Positions 8,278 to 15,275 of a stretch of 29,741 nucleotides of DNA are shown in pieces. Source of the stretch: SFWF01 sp045636705 (GTDB lineage Bacteria > Bacillota > Clostridia > Oscillospirales > Acutalibacteraceae); contig JAZTYA010000003.1 of assembly GCA_045636705.1 (NCBI GenBank), forward strand, positions 1 to 29,741. The letters are read 5' to 3'. The notes under the pieces were generated by a model. It was not told the DNA's origin. It was given only the letters and a program-made list of their open reading frames with translations, and did no database searches. The translations under genes and the position numbers were made by a program. Numbering within the stretch: the first letter of the stretch is position 1; the number at the start of each line of letters is the position of its first letter.

Positions 8278-9437
8278 TGAAGGTAACAGACGTAAAGACT
8301 TTTGTAGTTGACTGTTTCAGAACAAACTGGGTCTTTGTAAAGGTTTATACCGATGAAGGTATTGACGGTGTAGGCGAGGCAACACTCGAATACAAGGAAA
8401 AGGCTTTAGTTGGAGCAGTTGAACATATTAAAGAATATTTAGTAGGCAAGAACCCTTTAGAAATTGAAAAGCATTGGCATGCTACATACCGTGATGCTTA
8501 TTGGCGTGGTGGCCCTGTGCTTATGTCGGCGCTATCAGCTGTTGAAATGGCACTTTGGGATATTTTAGGTAAAAGCCTTAATGTTCCTGTTTATCAGTTA
8601 TTAGGCGGTAAGGTAAACGACAATGCCAGAATTTATGTAAACGCTTGGTTCTCGGGAGCTAAAACTCCTGACGAGTTTGCAGAGAAGGCTAAAATTGCTG
8701 TTCAGCGTGGTGTTACCGCTATGAAGTGGGACCCATTTGGTAAGGCATATTTAGAAATTTCTAATAAAGACCTTAACACAGCCTTAGAGTGCGTAGCAAA
8801 GGTTAGAGAGGCAGTTGGTAATGAGGTTGACCTGCTTATTGAAGGCCACGGAAGATTTAATATTCCTACCGGCATTAAGATTGCAAAAGAGCTTGAACAG
8901 TTTAAGCCTATGCTATTTGAAGAGCCTGTACCACCCGACAATCTCGATGCATTAAAAGAGGTAAGAGATAAGTCTCCCGTTGCTATTAGTGCGGGTGAAA
9001 GACTTTATACACGTTGGGATTATAAACCAATGTTTGATAAAATGGCAGCAGATTTCATTCAGCCTGACATTTCTCACGCAGGCGGTATTATGGAACTTAA
9101 AAAGATTGCCGCAGAGGCAGAGTGCAGATATATAGCATTTGCTCCTCACAATCCGTCCGGTCCTGTTGCTAATGCGGCAACCTTACAATTGGCTGCTTGT
9201 TGTCCTAATTTCTCTATTTTGGAAATTGTGTATTCAGATGTTGAATGGAGAAAGGATGTAACCAACGAAAGTCTTGAATATAAAGACGGATTTATTACCA
9301 TTCCCGATAAGCCGGGTCTTGGCATTGAACTTAACGAGGAAGAGTGCTTAAAGCATCCTTATAAGCCTCATACATTAAGACATTATACAGGTGCCTTGAC
9401 CGATATTAGACCTCCAAAAAGTGAGTTCTATTTTTAA
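8277..9437 (+). CDS. Enolase-superfamily (mandelate racemase group) sugar-acid dehydratase
   Basis: This 386-residue protein resembles galactonate/gluconate dehydratases, which remove water from an aldonic acid to give a 2-keto-3-deoxy acid. The capping domain (1-125) includes the family-like YWRGGPVLMSALSAVEMALWD. The barrel carries metal ligands E189, E215/E216 (EEP) and E241 (AGER), H191 in the GHGR motif as in DgoD, and the Asp-His dyad D264 (QPDISHAGG) and H291 (APHNPSG). Strand 2 has K150-W-D152-PFG. The first metal ligand is Glu where DgoD has Asp. The start overlaps the previous stop by one base. The exact substrate is unknown; 3,6-anhydrogalactonate cycloisomerase belongs to the same superfamily and is an alternative. 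Confidence 0.88.
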   Translation: MKVTDVKTFVVDCFRTNWVFVKVYTDEGIDGVGEATLEYKEKALVGAVEHIKEYLVGKNPLEIEKHWHATYRDAYWRGGPVLMSALSAVEMALWDILGKSLNVPVYQLLGGKVNDNARIYVNAWFSGAKTPDEFAEKAKIAVQRGVTAMKWDPFGKAYLEISNKDLNTALECVAKVREAVGNEVDLLIEGHGRFNIPTGIKIAKELEQFKPMLFEEPVPPDNLDALKEVRDKSPVAISAGERLYTRWDYKPMFDKMAADFIQPDISHAGGIMELKKIAAEAECRYIAFAPHNPSGPVANAATLQLAACCPNFSILEIVYSDVEWRKDVTNESLEYKDGFITIPDKPGLGIELNEEECLKHPYKPHTLRHYTGALTDIRPPKSEFYF

Positions 9438-9448
9438 GGAGAAATCTT

Positions 9449-10279
9449 ATGAAAAAGTTTCAAGTAGAAAATCACGAGTATAGCCTTTTACCTGAAGGCG
9501 AATGGGAACTTGCTTGGTCTGACGAATTTGATGGTACCGAGCTTGACAGAGAAAAATGGGATTATCGTACCAGCATGATGCAAAGAAAACACCCCGGTTG
9601 GACCGATAAGGGTGTAACCCTTGACGGCAACAGTAATGCTGTATTTACACTTATGATGGAAGACGGCAAACCTGTAAGCTCACAGCTTCAGACAGGATAT
9701 AACTTTATGGATCAGCCACTAGAAAAAACTACTTTTGAGGAGGAAGATATTCAGTGGACAATAGGTAAACTCCACGAGAGCAAATATCTTCACAGTTACG
9801 GATATTATGAGTGCCGTTGCAAGTTCCAACAAAAAGGTGGTTGGTGGTCTGCTTTCTGGCTTCAGTCACCAATAATCGGCGCTTCTATGGACCCCGAGGA
9901 ATCAGGTGTTGAAATTGACATTATGGAATGCTTTAATCCCGGACAGGTTGCACGACATAATGTCTTTACAGGTGGATACGGTCTGGATATGAAACATAGT
10001 GTTTACGGTGAAATGGGTAAGGAAACATGGCTTGATGAAACCGAATTCCATCGTTTCGGTCTTTTATGGGATGAAACGGGTTACACCTTCTATGTTGACG
10101 GTAAGGTTGATGGTAGAATTACCGACAAACTTACAGCAAAGTCGGCATTTATACTAATTTCTACCGAGCCTAAGGGCTATCGTTCTCCCGGACATCAACC
10201 AACCAAAGAAGCTATTGAAAATGTTGGAGATACCTTCATTGTTGACTACGTCAGAGTGTTCGACAAGGTCGAAAAATAG
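9449..10279 (+). CDS. Glycoside hydrolase family 16 protein, no signal peptide
   Basis: A 276-residue single-domain protein that covers a whole GH16 jelly-roll. It has WSDEFDG near the N-terminus (about 25), GYYECRCKFQ, GGWWSAFWLQSP, and the catalytic ExDxxE motif as E155-I-D157-I-M-E160. GH16 enzymes cut beta-1,3/1,4-glucans or galactans such as agar, porphyran and carrageenan; the exact specificity is not visible here. There is no signal peptide: the N-terminus is charged and starts straight into the fold, so it is probably intracellular. AAGGAG lies 6 nt before the start, and the gene follows the dehydratase by 11 nt. Confidence 0.9.
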   Translation: MKKFQVENHEYSLLPEGEWELAWSDEFDGTELDREKWDYRTSMMQRKHPGWTDKGVTLDGNSNAVFTLMMEDGKPVSSQLQTGYNFMDQPLEKTTFEEEDIQWTIGKLHESKYLHSYGYYECRCKFQQKGGWWSAFWLQSPIIGASMDPEESGVEIDIMECFNPGQVARHNVFTGGYGLDMKHSVYGEMGKETWLDETEFHRFGLLWDETGYTFYVDGKVDGRITDKLTAKSAFILISTEPKGYRSPGHQPTKEAIENVGDTFIVDYVRVFDKVEK

Positions 10280-10304
10280 ATAATTAAACTAGAGGTATTA
10301 TATT

Positions 10305-11711
10305 ATGGAAAGATTGATTAAAATAGGTCAGGTTGAACCAAAGCATTCCCTTGATGTTAATCATTCAAAAATAGGTCTTGGATTTGAAAAGCTTGACCGC
10401 GACGTTTTTGACCCTGAAATTGCTTATGACAAGGTAGAAGAACTTGGAATTAAGTGGATTAGAATACAGTCAGGTTGGCAAAAAACCGAGACAGAACCCG
10501 GTGTTTACCATTTTGAATGGCTTGATAAAATTGTTGATAATCTAATTGCCCGTGGTTTAAAGCCCTGGATTTGCCTATGCTATGGTAACCAGTTATATGA
10601 TGATTTAGCAAAAACCGTTTTTGGTGCAGTTGGTTGTCCTCCTATTTTTACTGACGAGCAAAGAAATGCTTGGAAAAACTACTGTTTTGCGGTTGCAGAG
10701 CATTATAAGGGCAGAGTTGACCACTATGAAGTTTGGAACGAGCCCGATAATGGCGGCGGATGTTGGAAAACAGGTAGAAGTGGTACACAGTATGGTGAGC
10801 TTGTAATTGCTACTTCTAAGGCTGTAAAGAGTGCTGATAAGGATGCTAAGATTATCGGCGGTTCACTTTGTGATAGCAGCACTATTTCTTATGCAAATGA
10901 AGCTTTTGCAACCGGAATGTTAGATTACGTTGAGTACATTTCTTTCCACGAATATACCCACGATGAAACAAAGCTGTTCGAAAGAGTTAAAACCTTAAAG
11001 GCTTTAATTGACAGATACAATCCAAATGTTCAAATTGTCCAGGGTGAATCCGGTTCTCAGTCAAGAAGCGGTGGCCACGGTGCTTTAAGTACAGGTGCTT
11101 GGACCGAAGATAAACAGGCAAAGCAGCTTATTCGTCACACAATCGGCGATTTGATGCTTGACGTTTACTTCACTTCTTATTTCTCTTGTATGGATATGAT
11201 TGAGGCCTTAGACGGTAAGGTTGGCGATTTAGCATCATATCTCGACTTTGGATATTTCGGCGTTTTAGGCGCAGAATTTGATGAAAACGGAAGAACTGTT
11301 GGTACTTGCTATAGGAAGAAGTCTTATATGGCGCTTCAGAACATAGCATCAATTTTTGCCGAAGATTTTTCTCAAAAGGAAATTCCCGCACTATTCTTAC
11401 CTAGGGCTTCTGACCGTGTATTTGATATGGATTTATCAAGAAATAAGGTTATTACAGGCGGATTTGCTAAGGAAAATGGCGAAGCGTTCGCATACTGGTA
11501 TCCTACCAACATTATGACCACTTCCTATGAAGGTACAATTACATTAGAAATTCACACTAAATACGATAAGGTAAGACTTATTGATTTAATGGATGGTTCT
11601 ATTTATGAAATTCCTGAGTCAATAATGCGTAGAGATGAGCGTGGAATGCTCTTTATTAGGCATTTACCGATTAAAGATTATCCTATGTTACTTATATTTG
11701 GTGAGTTTTAA
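10305..11711 (+). CDS. GH-A clan glycosidase, GH39-like
   Basis: A 468-residue TIM-barrel glycosidase. The acid/base is E146 in VWNEPD and the probable nucleophile is E248 in QGESG, about 100 residues later as usual for clan GH-A. The N-terminal barrel start (KWIRIQSGWQKTE, then GVYHFEWLD) resembles GH39 enzymes. The last 100 residues look like a small beta domain. No signal peptide. The family number is not certain; GH39 is the best guess and a related unclassified GH-A group is possible. It lies 25 nt after the GH16 gene. With it, this probably trims an imported oligosaccharide in the cytosol. Confidence 0.8.
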   Translation: MERLIKIGQVEPKHSLDVNHSKIGLGFEKLDRDVFDPEIAYDKVEELGIKWIRIQSGWQKTETEPGVYHFEWLDKIVDNLIARGLKPWICLCYGNQLYDDLAKTVFGAVGCPPIFTDEQRNAWKNYCFAVAEHYKGRVDHYEVWNEPDNGGGCWKTGRSGTQYGELVIATSKAVKSADKDAKIIGGSLCDSSTISYANEAFATGMLDYVEYISFHEYTHDETKLFERVKTLKALIDRYNPNVQIVQGESGSQSRSGGHGALSTGAWTEDKQAKQLIRHTIGDLMLDVYFTSYFSCMDMIEALDGKVGDLASYLDFGYFGVLGAEFDENGRTVGTCYRKKSYMALQNIASIFAEDFSQKEIPALFLPRASDRVFDMDLSRNKVITGGFAKENGEAFAYWYPTNIMTTSYEGTITLEIHTKYDKVRLIDLMDGSIYEIPESIMRRDERGMLFIRHLPIKDYPMLLIFGEF

Positions 11712-11726
11712 GAAAGAAGGTTTTTT

Positions 11727-12512
11727 ATGAAAAAAACTGCCCTTGTTACAGGTGCTTGTATAAATACAGGCGTTGCTATTGTTAAAAAATTTGCTTCTGA
11801 GGGTTGGAACGTTGTCTTCACAGGCAGACAGGCAGAAAAGGTTCATGCGGCTGAAAAGGAATATAGAGAACTTTTCCCAAACGTTGAAATTACCGGATAT
11901 CACATTGATTCTTTAATTAATGAAACTACCGTTGATGTAAAAGCGGTGGAAGATATGTTTAGTTTCCTTGACGAAAAGGGAATAGTTATTGATACCCTTG
12001 TTTTGAATGCTGCAGACCAAGGACTTGGTATGGCTGTTTTCGAAAACCCGATTACTGACTTTATGAGGGTTTTAAACACAAATGTTACTTGGAACTTCTG
12101 TCTTTCTGAAAATGCCGCTAAGAGAATGAAAGAAAACGGCGGCGGAAATATTGTATTTTTAAACTCTAATACTGCTTATAGAGCTATTCCTGACCGTGTC
12201 GCTTATTGTGCTTCAAAGGGTGGTCAGTTAGGTTTAATGAGAGCTTTAGCGCTTGATTTAGGAAAATACAACATTCGTGTAAATGCAGTTTTACCCGGTA
12301 TGATTAAGACCGACAGATGGGAGAAAAACCCCGATTTCTATAGAGACGTTCCTTCAAGATTTACACCTATTGGCGATGTTGCAGTAGGCGAGGACGTTGC
12401 TGATGCAGTGTGGTATTTTGCCGCAAACGCAAGAAACACTACTGGTGCAGAACTTGTAGTTGACGGTGGTAATACTATCCAACTTTATCCAATTATTCCT
12501 AAGTCAAATTAG
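11727..12512 (+). CDS. Short-chain dehydrogenase/reductase (SDR)
   Basis: A 261-residue classical SDR with the Rossmann motif TGACINTG (8-15), LNAA after the fourth strand, the catalytic Ser in NSN, YCASK as YxxxK, and a C-terminal VVDGGNT segment typical of the family. It oxidises or reduces a sugar or sugar acid with NAD(P). As last gene of the run it may act on the 2-keto-3-deoxy acid or on the free sugar before the lactonase step; this is inference. The spacing to the glycosidase is 15 nt with GAAAGAAGG as ribosome binding site. No clear terminator follows before the phosphofructokinase promoter. Confidence 0.88.
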   Translation: MKKTALVTGACINTGVAIVKKFASEGWNVVFTGRQAEKVHAAEKEYRELFPNVEITGYHIDSLINETTVDVKAVEDMFSFLDEKGIVIDTLVLNAADQGLGMAVFENPITDFMRVLNTNVTWNFCLSENAAKRMKENGGGNIVFLNSNTAYRAIPDRVAYCASKGGQLGLMRALALDLGKYNIRVNAVLPGMIKTDRWEKNPDFYRDVPSRFTPIGDVAVGEDVADAVWYFAANARNTTGAELVVDGGNTIQLYPIIPKSN

Positions 12513-12525
12513 TCTATAATTTGTA

Positions 12526-12554
12526 TTGAAAAGGACAAGCATATCTGCTATAAT
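12526..12554 (+). promoter_or_regulatory. Strong sigma-A promoter of the phosphofructokinase gene
   Basis: TTGAAA (12526-12531) and TATAAT (12549-12554) are 17 nt apart. TG one base before the -10 gives an extended -10 element. This separates the kinase from the catabolic operon. Confidence 0.8.
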
Positions 12555-12590
12555 GACCTAAGCACAACTTGAGATTTGGAGAGTGTTGTT

Positions 12591-13784
12591 ATGAATATTG
12601 CAGTTGCACAATCAGGCGGACCTACAGTTGCTATAAATTCATCCTTAATGGGTGTGTTTAAGGCTGCTTTAGCTTCGGAGAATATCGATAATATTTTTGG
12701 CGCAATAAATGGTATTGAGGGCGTTTTAAACAATAATTTTGTCTGCTTAAACGATGTGGTTAAGTCAGAGGATGATATCGCGCTTATTAAGCAAACTCCA
12801 TCTACAGTTTTAGGTTCTTGCAGATTTAAGCTTCCTGATTTTATTAAGGACTCTGTTCCTTATGAAAGAATACATAACACATTTAAGGAAAAGGGAATAG
12901 GCGCATTCTTTTATATAGGCGGTAACGACTCAATGGATACCGTTGCAAAGCTTTCTGCTTATTTTAAAGAAATAGGCTCTGATATTGCTGTTATGGGAGT
13001 TCCCAAAACTATTGATAACGACCTTTGCTTTACCGACCATACACCCGGTTTCGGCTCGGCTGCTAAGTTTTTGTTAACAACACTTAAAGAGATAACAAGG
13101 GATAGCTCGGTTTATGACCTTGAGAGTGTTACCATAGTTGAAATTATGGGTAGAAATGCAGGCTGGCTTGCCGCTTCAAGTGTGGTTCTTCACAAGTTTG
13201 GTGAGGCCTCGCCACACCTAATTTATTTGCCCGAATGCGAGTTTTCTCTCGATGATTTTATTGAGGATTTAAAGGCAGAAATCGCAAAGCATAAGATTGT
13301 TATTGTTGCGGTTTCTGAGGGCGTTTCTTTAGGAGAAGAGAACCTAGAGGTAGTTGATGCTTTCGGTCATAAGGATTTGGCAGGCGTTGGCAAAAAACTC
13401 GAAAAAATTGTTAAGCAAAGGGTTGGATGCAAGGTTCGTTCGGTAGAACTTAACGTTCTTCAACGTTCTGCATCGCACATTGCTTCAAAGTGTGATATTG
13501 AAGAGGCTGAGCAAATAGGCTCTGCTGCCGTTTACTTTATGGAAAACGGAGAAACCGGAAAGATGGTTTGCTTCAAAAGAGAGTCTGATAGTCCTTACAA
13601 AATCACTATTACTTCGGTAGATGCATCAGAGGTTGCAAACAAGGAAAAAGCATTCCCAATTGAGTGGATAAACGAAAGACATAACAATGTTTTAGATGAC
13701 GCTATTCCTTACTTTTTACCATTAATAGCAGGGGAAACCGAAATAAAGTATGTTGACGGACTTCCTGCACATTTTAAACTGTAA
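12591..13784 (+). CDS. pfp: 6-phosphofructokinase, pyrophosphate-dependent type
   Basis: A 397-residue member of the PfkA superfamily, catalysing fructose 6-phosphate to fructose 1,6-bisphosphate in glycolysis. The N-terminus AVAQSGGPT is the phosphoryl-donor loop. GGNDSMDT has Asp where ATP enzymes have Gly (GGDGS), and PKTIDND has Lys where ATP enzymes have Gly (PGTIDND); both changes are known marks of PPi use. MGRNAGW also fits. The first Asp of GGDD is Asn here. The ATG at 12591 gives the canonical N-terminus with GGAG 9 nt upstream; a TTG at 12576 adds five residues that serve no purpose. It is a single-gene unit between its own promoter and a terminator. Confidence 0.9.
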   Translation: MNIAVAQSGGPTVAINSSLMGVFKAALASENIDNIFGAINGIEGVLNNNFVCLNDVVKSEDDIALIKQTPSTVLGSCRFKLPDFIKDSVPYERIHNTFKEKGIGAFFYIGGNDSMDTVAKLSAYFKEIGSDIAVMGVPKTIDNDLCFTDHTPGFGSAAKFLLTTLKEITRDSSVYDLESVTIVEIMGRNAGWLAASSVVLHKFGEASPHLIYLPECEFSLDDFIEDLKAEIAKHKIVIVAVSEGVSLGEENLEVVDAFGHKDLAGVGKKLEKIVKQRVGCKVRSVELNVLQRSASHIASKCDIEEAEQIGSAAVYFMENGETGKMVCFKRESDSPYKITITSVDASEVANKEKAFPIEWINERHNNVLDDAIPYFLPLIAGETEIKYVDGLPAHFKL

Positions 13785-13820
13785 ATAAAAAAGATGTAAT
13801 CGAAAGATTACATCTTTTTT
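13785..13820. terminator. Bidirectional terminator between phosphofructokinase and XRE gene
   Basis: A 9-bp stem GATGTAATC / GATTACATC (13793-13801, 13806-13814) with GAAA tetraloop is flanked by an A tract and six T. It serves both convergent genes. Confidence 0.93.
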
Positions 13821-13827
13821 GTATCGC

Positions 13828-14268
13828 TTATGAATTTAAAAACTCGATATATTTCTTTATGGTTTCAAACTTGTCTTCCTCTATGCAAGAAAGCATTTCA
13901 ATGCAGTCCATTAAGGTTCTTCGTTTGTCCGCAGGAAGCTTTGATATCTTTTCCATACTAAGAACTAAATCAGATGGGAAAAGGGTGTCGCCGACCCTTA
14001 AATGAAACTCATTAACATCACTAAGTCTGGTGGTTGTGGGCTTTGAAGAAAAATCGATTAAATCACATTCAAGAGAACTTACAGTAACACCAAAAAAATC
14101 GGCAATTTTCTCTATTTGCTCAGGTGTAAAGTAGGAAGATTGCTCGTGGTAGCGATAGGTCGAACGTGTAAGGCCTAGAATTTCCGCCATCTTTTCTTCA
14201 CTGACTTTCTTTCTTTTTCTTGTGTTAAAAATCTTTTTGTTTGTTGGATTTTCAAACCCTTTTTTCAT
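13828..14268 (-). CDS. Small XRE-type helix-turn-helix regulator
   Basis: A 146-residue protein with an N-terminal XRE-like helix-turn-helix (about 10-65): VSEEKMAEILGLTRSTYRYHE followed by ITPEQ-like IEKIADFFGVTVSSLE. The remaining 80 residues form a helical C-terminal part (SKLPADKRRTLMDCIEMLSC) of the kind seen in many small Clostridia and phage-type repressors. The target is unknown. AGAGGTGAT lies 5 nt before the ATG. It is divergent from the tRNA gene, with its start only 22 nt from the tRNA promoter, so binding near its own start could affect the tRNA. Confidence 0.8.
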   Translation of the reverse strand: MKKGFENPTNKKIFNTRKRKKVSEEKMAEILGLTRSTYRYHEQSSYFTPEQIEKIADFFGVTVSSLECDLIDFSSKPTTTRLSDVNEFHLRVGDTLFPSDLVLSMEKISKLPADKRRTLMDCIEMLSCIEEDKFETIKKYIEFLNS

Positions 14269-14290
14269 TCGTTATCACCTCTTTAAAGTC

Positions 14291-14319
14291 TTGACAATGG
14301 GCATTTTTACTGATATAAT
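14291..14319 (+). promoter_or_regulatory. Consensus sigma-A promoter of tRNA-Thr
   Basis: TTGACA (14291-14296) and TATAAT (14314-14319) match consensus perfectly with a 17-nt spacer. The tRNA begins 14 nt after the -10. Confidence 0.9.
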
Positions 14320-14332
14320 TTAATTCGTTAAT

Positions 14333-14408
14333 GCTAGAATGGCTCAGTTGGTAGAGCAGCTGATTCGTAATCAGCAGGTCGTGGGTTCGAGTCCCATTTC
14401 TAGCTCCA
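14333..14408 (+). tRNA. tRNA-Thr, anticodon CGT
   Basis: All arms fold: acceptor GCTAGAA / TTCTAGC, D stem GCTC / GAGC, anticodon stem GCTGA / TCAGC with loop TTCGTAA, T stem GTGGG / CCCAT with loop TTCGAGT. The anticodon CGT reads ACG (threonine). The discriminator is T and CCA is encoded (14406-14408). Length is 76 nt. Confidence 0.96.
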
Positions 14409-14436
14409 AGATGTCGTTTTTTCGACATCTTTTTTT
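14409..14436 (+). terminator. Terminator of the tRNA gene
   Basis: An 8-bp stem AGATGTCG / CGACATCT (14409-14416, 14423-14430) with T6 loop is followed by TTTTTT. It starts at the base after the CCA end. Confidence 0.9.
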
Positions 14437-14554
14437 ATTTTTTACCATTATACAAGATTTTGTTAACTTTGTCAAGAAATGTCGAACAAAATTGCTTTTG
14501 GAAAAATTAGTCAAAATTAATGAAAATAAGAGCGAATTAGCAGGTTATTTTTAC

Positions 14555-14582
14555 TTGACTTTTGGCTATATAATGATAAAAT
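14555..14582 (+). promoter_or_regulatory. Promoter of the purine operon (exact boxes ambiguous)
   Basis: TTGACT (14555-14560) is followed after 16 nt by TAAAAT (14577-14582). A perfect TATAAT (14569-14574) also lies here but has only a weak -35 (TTATTT, 14545-14550). Either would start RNA just before the riboswitch. The stretch 14437-14550 between the tRNA terminator and this promoter shows nothing else. Confidence 0.55.
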
Positions 14583-14604
14583 AAATATATATAAATATTA
14601 TATT

Positions 14605-14680
14605 GGATTTTTGTGACTGACGGAGCAGTGGGATTAACCACATGGGAGCAAAAATACCTGTTTTGTCGACCGTCTGGGCA
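14605..14680 (+). ncRNA. ZTP (pfl) riboswitch aptamer
   Basis: The conserved pfl core is present in order: GTGACTG (14613-14619), P2 hairpin GTGG / CCAC (14628-14631, 14638-14641), GGGAGC (14644-14649) and CTGGGCA (14674-14680). P1 forms between GGATTTTTG (14605-14613) and CAAAAATACC (14649-14658) with one bulged A. The pseudoknot pairs GACGG (14619-14623) with CCGTC (14670-14674), and these bases differ from the GGCG / CGCC known from other members, so pairing is kept by covariation. ZTP riboswitches sense ZTP/ZMP (AICAR ribotide), which builds up when 10-formyl-tetrahydrofolate is short. Here it sits ahead of purE and so would raise purine and transformylase gene expression. Confidence 0.93.
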
Positions 14681-14722
14681 ATCACTTCGTTTTACGGGGC
14701 TGAGTGCCCATATTTGTTTTTT
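14675..14722 (+). terminator. Riboswitch expression platform: overlapping terminator
   Basis: TGGGCA (14675-14680), the 3' end of the aptamer, is complementary to TGCCCA (14705-14710). Inner pairs TCA / TGA and CTTCG / CGGGG extend the hairpin, and TATTTGTTTTTT follows. Ligand binding holds TGGGCA in the aptamer and should block this hairpin, giving an ON switch. Confidence 0.85.
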
Positions 14723-14750
14723 AAAACCCAAAAATTTAGGAGGACTTATT

Positions 14751-15245
14751 GTGAAAAAGGTTGCAATTATAATGGGTAGCGATAGCGATTTACCTGTTGT
14801 TGAAAAAGCAATTACAGTTTTAAAGGATTTCGGTGTACCTTATGAGGTTCATATCTATTCGGCACACAGAACACCTGAGCAGGCCAGAAGCTTTGCGATG
14901 AATGCAAGGAAAGAAGGCTTTGGCGTTATAATTTGCGCAGCAGGAATGGCGGCGCATCTTGCAGGTGCTTTTGCAGCTAACACAACAATTCCTGTTATCG
15001 GCATTCCGATTAAGTCAGGCGCTTTAGAAGGTGTTGATGCTCTATATTCAACAGTTCAGATGCCTTCAGGCATACCGGTTGCAACTGTTGCAATAAACGG
15101 TGCTGCAAATTCAGCTTTCTTAGCTGTTGAAATTTTAAGCCTTTCGGATGATGCTTTAGCAGAAAAATTAGACGCTCGTCGCAAGAAGGATTCCGATGCA
15201 GTCCTCGAAAAGGATAAAGCGGTATCTGCACAGTTTAACAATTAA
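14751..15245 (+). CDS. purE: 5-(carboxyamino)imidazole ribonucleotide mutase / AIR carboxylase
   Basis: A 164-residue PurE, which supplies carboxyaminoimidazole ribonucleotide in purine synthesis. Visible motifs: GSDSDLP (phosphate loop), YSAHRTPE, AAGMAAHLAG and VQMPSGIPVATVAING. The start is GTG at 14751, with AGGAGG 7 nt upstream; an in-frame opening further up runs through the riboswitch and is not coding. First gene of the operon under the ZTP switch. No purK is present in the window, so whether it works as CAIR mutase (with PurK elsewhere) or directly on AIR and CO2 is open. Confidence 0.94.
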   Translation: MKKVAIIMGSDSDLPVVEKAITVLKDFGVPYEVHIYSAHRTPEQARSFAMNARKEGFGVIICAAGMAAHLAGAFAANTTIPVIGIPIKSGALEGVDALYSTVQMPSGIPVATVAINGAANSAFLAVEILSLSDDALAEKLDARRKKDSDAVLEKDKAVSAQFNN

Positions 15246-15275
15246 GTTTAGGTTCAAAAATTTTAGGAGGCTTTT

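Noticed and set aside
7603..12512. Reading the catabolic operon as an agar or porphyran (3,6-anhydrogalactose) pathway
   Set aside because: GH16, an enolase-superfamily enzyme and an SDR do occur in that pathway, but no residue seen here fixes the substrate and no anhydrogalactose dehydrogenase or sulfatase is present. It is kept only as one option.
14468..14487. Two Spo0A-box-like sites (TTTGTCAAG and TGTCGAA) between the tRNA and purine promoters
   Set aside because: The 7-mer is expected a few times by chance in 30 kb on both strands, and purine synthesis is not a known direct Spo0A target.
14339..14584. Open frame of 81 codons starting inside the tRNA-Thr gene
   Set aside because: Its first residues (AQLVEQLIRNQ) are a translated tRNA, it crosses the tRNA terminator, and it has no ribosome binding site.
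14613..14750. N-terminal extension of PurE through the leader
   Set aside because: This stretch is the ZTP riboswitch and its terminator. The AGGAGG-GTG start at 14751 gives the normal PurE N-terminus.
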